From Myxococcales bacterium (GTDB lineage Bacteria > Myxococcota > Myxococcia > Myxococcales > Anaeromyxobacteraceae), in the NCBI GenBank assembly GCA_021784995.1, contig JAJYHA010000139.1:1-11111 (forward strand): a stretch of 11,111 nt of DNA, in the 5' to 3' direction. The translations under genes were made by a program, and so were the position numbers. Numbering within the stretch: position 1 is the first letter of the stretch; every line of letters begins with the position of its first letter. The notes beneath the pieces were generated by a model. The model was not told the origin of the DNA. It was given only the letters and a program-made list of their open reading frames with translations, and searched no databases. Positions 7,092 to 11,111 of this stretch are shown in pieces.

Positions 7092-7514
7092 ATGTGGGCC
7101 CCTGACCCCAGGAGCGCCGGGGAGCGCACGCTCGCGGCGGTGCTTTACCTGGCGGCGGTGGCGCTCCTCGTCCTGCTGCAGGAGGTGGGGCTCCGCCTGC
7201 GGCGCGAGGAGCGGCGCGCCTGGTGGGCCGGGAACGGCCGCGACCTCCTCAACGCGGTCGGGTGCGCCGCCGTCACCGCGGCGCTCTGCGCCTACGGGTT
7301 CCCGGTCCCCGCCGCCCTGGTCGTGGGCGCGTCCCTGACGCTCGTCCTCTTCGGGACCTCGATCTTCATGGAGACGCGCGCCGGGATCGCGCGCCCGCGC
7401 GCCTGGGCGCTCGCCGCGGCGCTGGTCATCGCCGTGCCGATCCTGCTCGTGCCGGGGATGGTCGTGCGCGCCGTGGCGCGCGTGGCGGCGGCGCTCTTCC
7501 CCTCGTTCCGGTGA
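7092..7514 (+). CDS. Small multi-spanning membrane protein of unknown function
   Basis: A protein of 140 residues with about four hydrophobic segments (roughly 13-31, 50-64, 68-90 and 102-127), separated by an arginine-rich cytoplasmic loop RLRREERRAWWAGNGRD and a second basic turn ETRAGIARPRA. I do not recognise the family and no catalytic motif is visible. ATG 7092 is used; the Shine-Dalgarno is weak, so translation may depend on coupling with the kinase gene that ends 11 bases upstream. Codon use is like its neighbours. Its position suggests membership in the sensor kinase operon, perhaps as a membrane accessory, but that is only positional inference. It converges on the groEL terminator. 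Confidence 0.7.
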   Translation: MWAPDPRSAGERTLAAVLYLAAVALLVLLQEVGLRLRREERRAWWAGNGRDLLNAVGCAAVTAALCAYGFPVPAALVVGASLTLVLFGTSIFMETRAGIARPRAWALAAALVIAVPILLVPGMVVRAVARVAAALFPSFR

Positions 7515-7517
7515 CCG

Positions 7518-7552
7518 AAAAAAAGAGAGGGGCCGCCCTCGGGCAGCCCCTC
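7518..7552 (-). terminator. Intrinsic terminator of the groES-groEL operon
   Basis: Read on the minus strand, an 11-bp stem GAGGGGCTGCC/GGCGGCCCCTC (one T-G wobble) closes a CGAG loop and is followed by TC and seven T residues at 7524-7518. This is a textbook Rho-independent terminator 62 bases after the groEL stop. On the plus strand the hairpin has no T-tract, so it should act mainly on groEL transcripts. Confidence 0.9.
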
Positions 7553-7570
7553 CCTCGTCAGTTCGACGCC

Positions 7571-7608
7571 GGCGTCCGTCTCGCGAGGCAGCGCCTCGCC
7601 CGGACGCC
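7571..7608 (-). other. Stable two-part hairpin in the groEL 3' untranslated region
   Basis: The outer arms GGCGTCCG (7571-7578) and CGGACGCC (7601-7608) pair perfectly. Inside them GCGAGGC (7583-7589) pairs perfectly with GCCTCGC (7593-7599) around a 3-base loop. It starts 5 bases after the groEL stop codon and precedes the terminator, so it lies in the 3' end of the groESL mRNA. It may protect the transcript from 3' decay; no T-tract follows, so it is not itself the terminator. Confidence 0.7.
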
Positions 7609-7613
7609 GTCGC

Positions 7614-9578
<1,965 letters not shown>

Positions 9579-9639
9579 ACGTTGCCTCCTTCGCTGCGGT
9601 TGCCCGCTGCGGGGCTGAGCCCGAAAAAAGGGAACGCCG

Positions 9640-9666
9640 TTAGCAGTCGCAAATATGGACTGCCAA
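9640..9666 (-). promoter_or_regulatory. CIRCE operator (HrcA binding site) of groESL, variant sequence
   Basis: On the plus strand it reads TTAGCAGTC-N9-GACTGCCAA. The canonical CIRCE is TTAGCACTC-N9-GAGTGCTAA, so the architecture (9-base arms, 9-base spacer) is exact. The inner C of the left arm and its partner G in the right arm have both swapped, preserving the pairing; one further T-to-C change breaks symmetry in the right arm. It lies just downstream of the predicted -10 of groES, the expected place for HrcA repression relieved by heat shock. Confidence 0.93.
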
Positions 9667-9677
9667 CGACGGGGCGT

Positions 9678-9705
9678 AGCTTAACCACCGGCGATCACCT
9701 GTCAA
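9678..9705 (-). promoter_or_regulatory. groESL promoter, sigma-70-type
   Basis: On the minus strand a perfect TTGACA (9705-9700) is followed after 16 bases by TAAGCT (9683-9678), a fair -10. The predicted transcription start is near 9671, so the CIRCE element would occupy about +5 to +32 of the transcript. The box assignment is by eye; the -35 is strong and the -10 is less so. Confidence 0.65.
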
Positions 9706-9775
9706 GCGAGCCATGAGGACCGAGATGGGCCGAGAGCTCGCTCCCTGGATGGGATGAGCTGGCACTCGCCACCTG

Positions 9776-9802
9776 TTGGCGCCAACACGGTCCGACTGCT
9801 AA
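9776..9802 (+). promoter_or_regulatory. Second, degraded CIRCE-like element upstream of the divergent gene
   Basis: It reads TTGGCGCCA-N9-GACTGCTAA. The groES CIRCE read on its own coding strand is TTGGCAGTC-N9-GACTGCTAA, so 14 of the 18 arm positions and the spacer length are the same, in the same orientation relative to the downstream gene. The right arm is intact and the inner four bases of the left arm differ. The left arm also belongs to a perfect 14-bp palindrome TGTTGGCGCCAACA (9774-9787). Further left, CTGGCACTC at 9759-9767 resembles a canonical CIRCE left arm. Binding by HrcA is inferred, not shown. Confidence 0.5.
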
Positions 9803-9906
9803 AAATTACAATGATGGCAGTATGTTGTATGCGATCCCGGGCGGTGCTACCTTGTCGTGAGGCAGTCCGGCTCGACGGGAGGCGGCCGGGCGATCGTCCA
9901 GGCGGG
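9803..9906 (+). promoter_or_regulatory. AT-richer leader and probable promoter of the 204-residue protein gene
   Basis: The stretch from about 9800 to 9830 is distinctly richer in A and T than its surroundings. It contains TACAAT at 9807-9812, a good -10 candidate that would put the CIRCE-like element over the -35 region; no clear -35 is visible. The remaining bases to the start codon show no gene. A GGGAGG at 9877-9882 is too far from ATG 9907 to act as its ribosome site. Confidence 0.35.
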
Positions 9907-10521
9907 ATGGCGGTGAGCGACGGGATCGTCAGCGGCGCGAGCGCTCAGGAGTTCTTCGGGGAGCTGGTGGTGGAATCTCTCGACCACCGGCATGCCAAGG
10001 TGCGGCGGGAGACCGAGTTCTACCTGGTGAGCCTCCTGTCGGATCGCCTCCAGCGGAGGGCCCCCGTCGGGGATACAGGCGAAGAGGACCAGGAGCCGCT
10101 CTCCTTCATCCTGAAGCGTGCCCTGGAGGGCTCCCGGGAGGAGCGCAGGCGTCAGCTGAGGCGGCTGGGAGACACCTCGCTCTTCGTCTCGGGCTTCTTC
10201 GGCGACTCCCTCGCCGGATCCCTGATCGACGTCGACTACTACATCGCGATGGGCGAGCGCGCCTACGACACGCTCCGTGAGGAGCCGCGCGCCCCGGCCG
10301 GCGCGAAGGAGCTCTTCGGCGAGCTCTCGGAGCGGTTCGAGGAGTTCGTCGACCTCTTCGCCGAGGTCGCGGAGCAGTGCGATCTAGGGTCGAACCGGGG
10401 CCTGGTGCGGCTCTACGAGCGCTTCCTGCTCACCGGATCGCAGCGCGTCGCGAGACGCCTCCAGGAGCGCGGGGTGGCGCTCTTCTCCGGACCCGGGCGC
10501 CCGCGAGGCCTGAAGCACTGA
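9907..10521 (+). CDS. Uncharacterised 204-residue helical protein, divergent from groESL
   Basis: I do not recognise a named family. The product is soluble, rich in charged residues and predicted mainly helical, with no signal peptide or membrane segment. Notable blocks are SAQEFFGELVVESLDHRHAK (12-31), LGDTSLFVSGFFGDSL (87-102) and DVDYYIAMGERAYDTL (108-123), whose aromatic and glycine pattern looks like a conserved core rather than low-complexity sequence. Third codon positions are strongly G/C, supporting real coding. ATG 9907 is chosen because sequence upstream in the frame looks non-coding; GTG 9913 is an alternative, and neither has a strong Shine-Dalgarno. Because a CIRCE-like element sits in its upstream region and groES lies divergently, a heat-shock link is possible. 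It converges on rpoZ with a 43-base gap holding only a weak CCGCC/GGCGG stem (10522-10536). Confidence 0.85.
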   Translation: MAVSDGIVSGASAQEFFGELVVESLDHRHAKVRRETEFYLVSLLSDRLQRRAPVGDTGEEDQEPLSFILKRALEGSREERRRQLRRLGDTSLFVSGFFGDSLAGSLIDVDYYIAMGERAYDTLREEPRAPAGAKELFGELSERFEEFVDLFAEVAEQCDLGSNRGLVRLYERFLLTGSQRVARRLQERGVALFSGPGRPRGLKH

Positions 10522-10564
10522 CCGCCTCGCCGGCGGGGGGGCCTCTGGTACCTGGGCGCGCGGG

Positions 10565-10831
10565 CTACTTGAGCGTCCGCGTCTGGCCCGCGCCGATGCT
10601 GACCTTCTCCTTGTCGTACTTCCCGGAGAGCGCGTCGCGCACGGAGCGGTCGAAACGAACCTTGCCGGTCGCGATCTCACGCAGCGAGAGCACGGCCGGC
10701 TTGTTCTTCGATGCGGGCATGAGCGGCCGCGCGCCGGCCATGAGCTGACGGGTCCGCTTGGTCGCGAGCAGGACCAGCGCGAAGCGGTTGTCGACCTGGG
10801 GCAAGCAATCTTCGACGGTTACACGAGCCAT
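10565..10831 (-). CDS. rpoZ: DNA-directed RNA polymerase subunit omega
   Basis: Small omega subunit (88 residues; E. coli 91) that binds the beta-prime C-terminal region, helps polymerase assembly and, in many bacteria, contributes to a ppGpp site. The start [30 protein letters not shown] matches the family core, with NRF.LVL.A..R.RQ as the diagnostic stretch; the later [20 protein letters not shown] resembles the myxobacterial form, which is one reason for the taxonomic guess. ATG 10831 has no clear Shine-Dalgarno (the leader is GTTCGCACCCC), but it is the only sensible start since the family begins exactly MARVT. It follows another minus-strand gene after 41 bases and is probably in its operon. 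Confidence 0.97.
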   Translation of the reverse strand: MARVTVEDCLPQVDNRFALVLLATKRTRQLMAGARPLMPASKNKPAVLSLREIATGKVRFDRSVRDALSGKYDKEKVSIGAGQTRTLK

Positions 10832-10872
10832 GGGGTGCGAACTCTAAGCGCCGAACCCCGCCGGGTCAACGC

Positions 10873-11111
10873 CTACTTCGGCGCCGCAGGCGGGGCCTCC
10901 ACCTTCGCCGGGGTGGTCGCGGCCCCCGGTGGGTGATCCGCGGCGTGCTTCGCGCGCAGGGCGGCCAGGTCGAGGTCGAGGTCGGCGGTGACCTCCTGGG
11001 GGACGGAGGCGGTCTCGGAGGAGCCCTCCACGCGAGCGAGGAGCGGTCCGGTCCCGGTGGCCTTGCCCGCGTCCGCGCCCGGCTTCCGTGGAGCGCTCCA
11101 GAGCAGCGCCT
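10873..11111 (-). CDS. C-terminal end of an unidentified protein upstream of rpoZ (5' end outside window)
   Basis: A frame open from the right edge to TAG at 10875-10873 encodes 78 residues. It is accepted as coding because almost every third codon position is G or C, as in the neighbouring genes. The peptide has a central VTADLDLDLAALRAKHA segment and an Ala/Pro/Thr-rich tail ending KVEAPPAAPK, which looks like a disordered C terminus. Nothing identifies the family. Its 41-base distance to rpoZ suggests a shared transcript. In many bacteria gmk precedes rpoZ, but this tail does not look like guanylate kinase. Confidence 0.75.
   Translation of the reverse strand, partial: ALLWSAPRKPGADAGKATGTGPLLARVEGSSETASVPQEVTADLDLDLAALRAKHAADHPPGAATTPAKVEAPPAAPK

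Noticed and set aside
9760..9780. Sigma-54 promoter (TGGCAC followed by a GC box) upstream of the 204-residue protein
   Set aside because: The GG at 9761-9762 has no GC dinucleotide at the required distance; the bases there are CT.
9754..9906. Upstream extension of the 204-residue protein to ATG 9754
   Set aside because: The added 51 residues cross the CIRCE-like element and the AT-rich promoter region, and their composition (many Cys, Met and Arg) does not resemble the rest of the protein.

Overview
The window is very GC-rich and densely coding, with strong G/C preference at third codon positions. The omega subunit, the GroES/GroEL pair and the overall style resemble a myxobacterium of the Anaeromyxobacter/Myxococcus type. 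That placement is an inference from the sequence alone. No rRNA, tRNA, CRISPR array, insertion sequence or prophage gene was seen.

Left part (1-4263), potassium block: a KimA-like APC-superfamily transporter runs on the minus strand off the left edge. It is divergent from an overlapping pair on the plus strand: a short KdpD-type sensor kinase that lacks the usual N-terminal KdpD/Usp domains, and a full-length KdpE-type response regulator. The roughly 195-base divergent spacer holds TCAAGA/TCAGGA direct repeats that could be the regulator's sites. The likely logic is that K+ or turgor stress is sensed by the KdpD-like kinase, passed to KdpE, and answered by transporter expression.

Middle part (4264-7514): a convergent spacer rich in inverted repeats is followed on the minus strand by a secreted protein built of 14-16-residue GLQxGLVN repeats (LA_2272-like) and a class I SAM methyltransferase. 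Divergent from these is a membrane-bound PAS histidine kinase with no adjacent response regulator, trailed after 11 bases by a small membrane protein.

Right part (7518-11111): groES-groEL is on the minus strand with an unusually complete set of signals: a TTGACA promoter, a variant CIRCE operator (HrcA site), good Shine-Dalgarno sequences, a 3' hairpin and an intrinsic terminator. Divergent from groES is a 204-residue protein of unknown function. Its upstream region carries a second, degraded CIRCE-like element matching the groES one at 14 of 18 half-site positions, so it is a candidate new member of the HrcA heat-shock regulon. Convergent with it is rpoZ (RNA polymerase omega), preceded by the C-terminal end of another minus-strand gene cut by the window edge.

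The most interesting points are the pairing of a KimA-like transporter with a sensor-domain-less KdpD/KdpE, and the two CIRCE-type elements flanking the groESL/unknown-gene divergent promoter.
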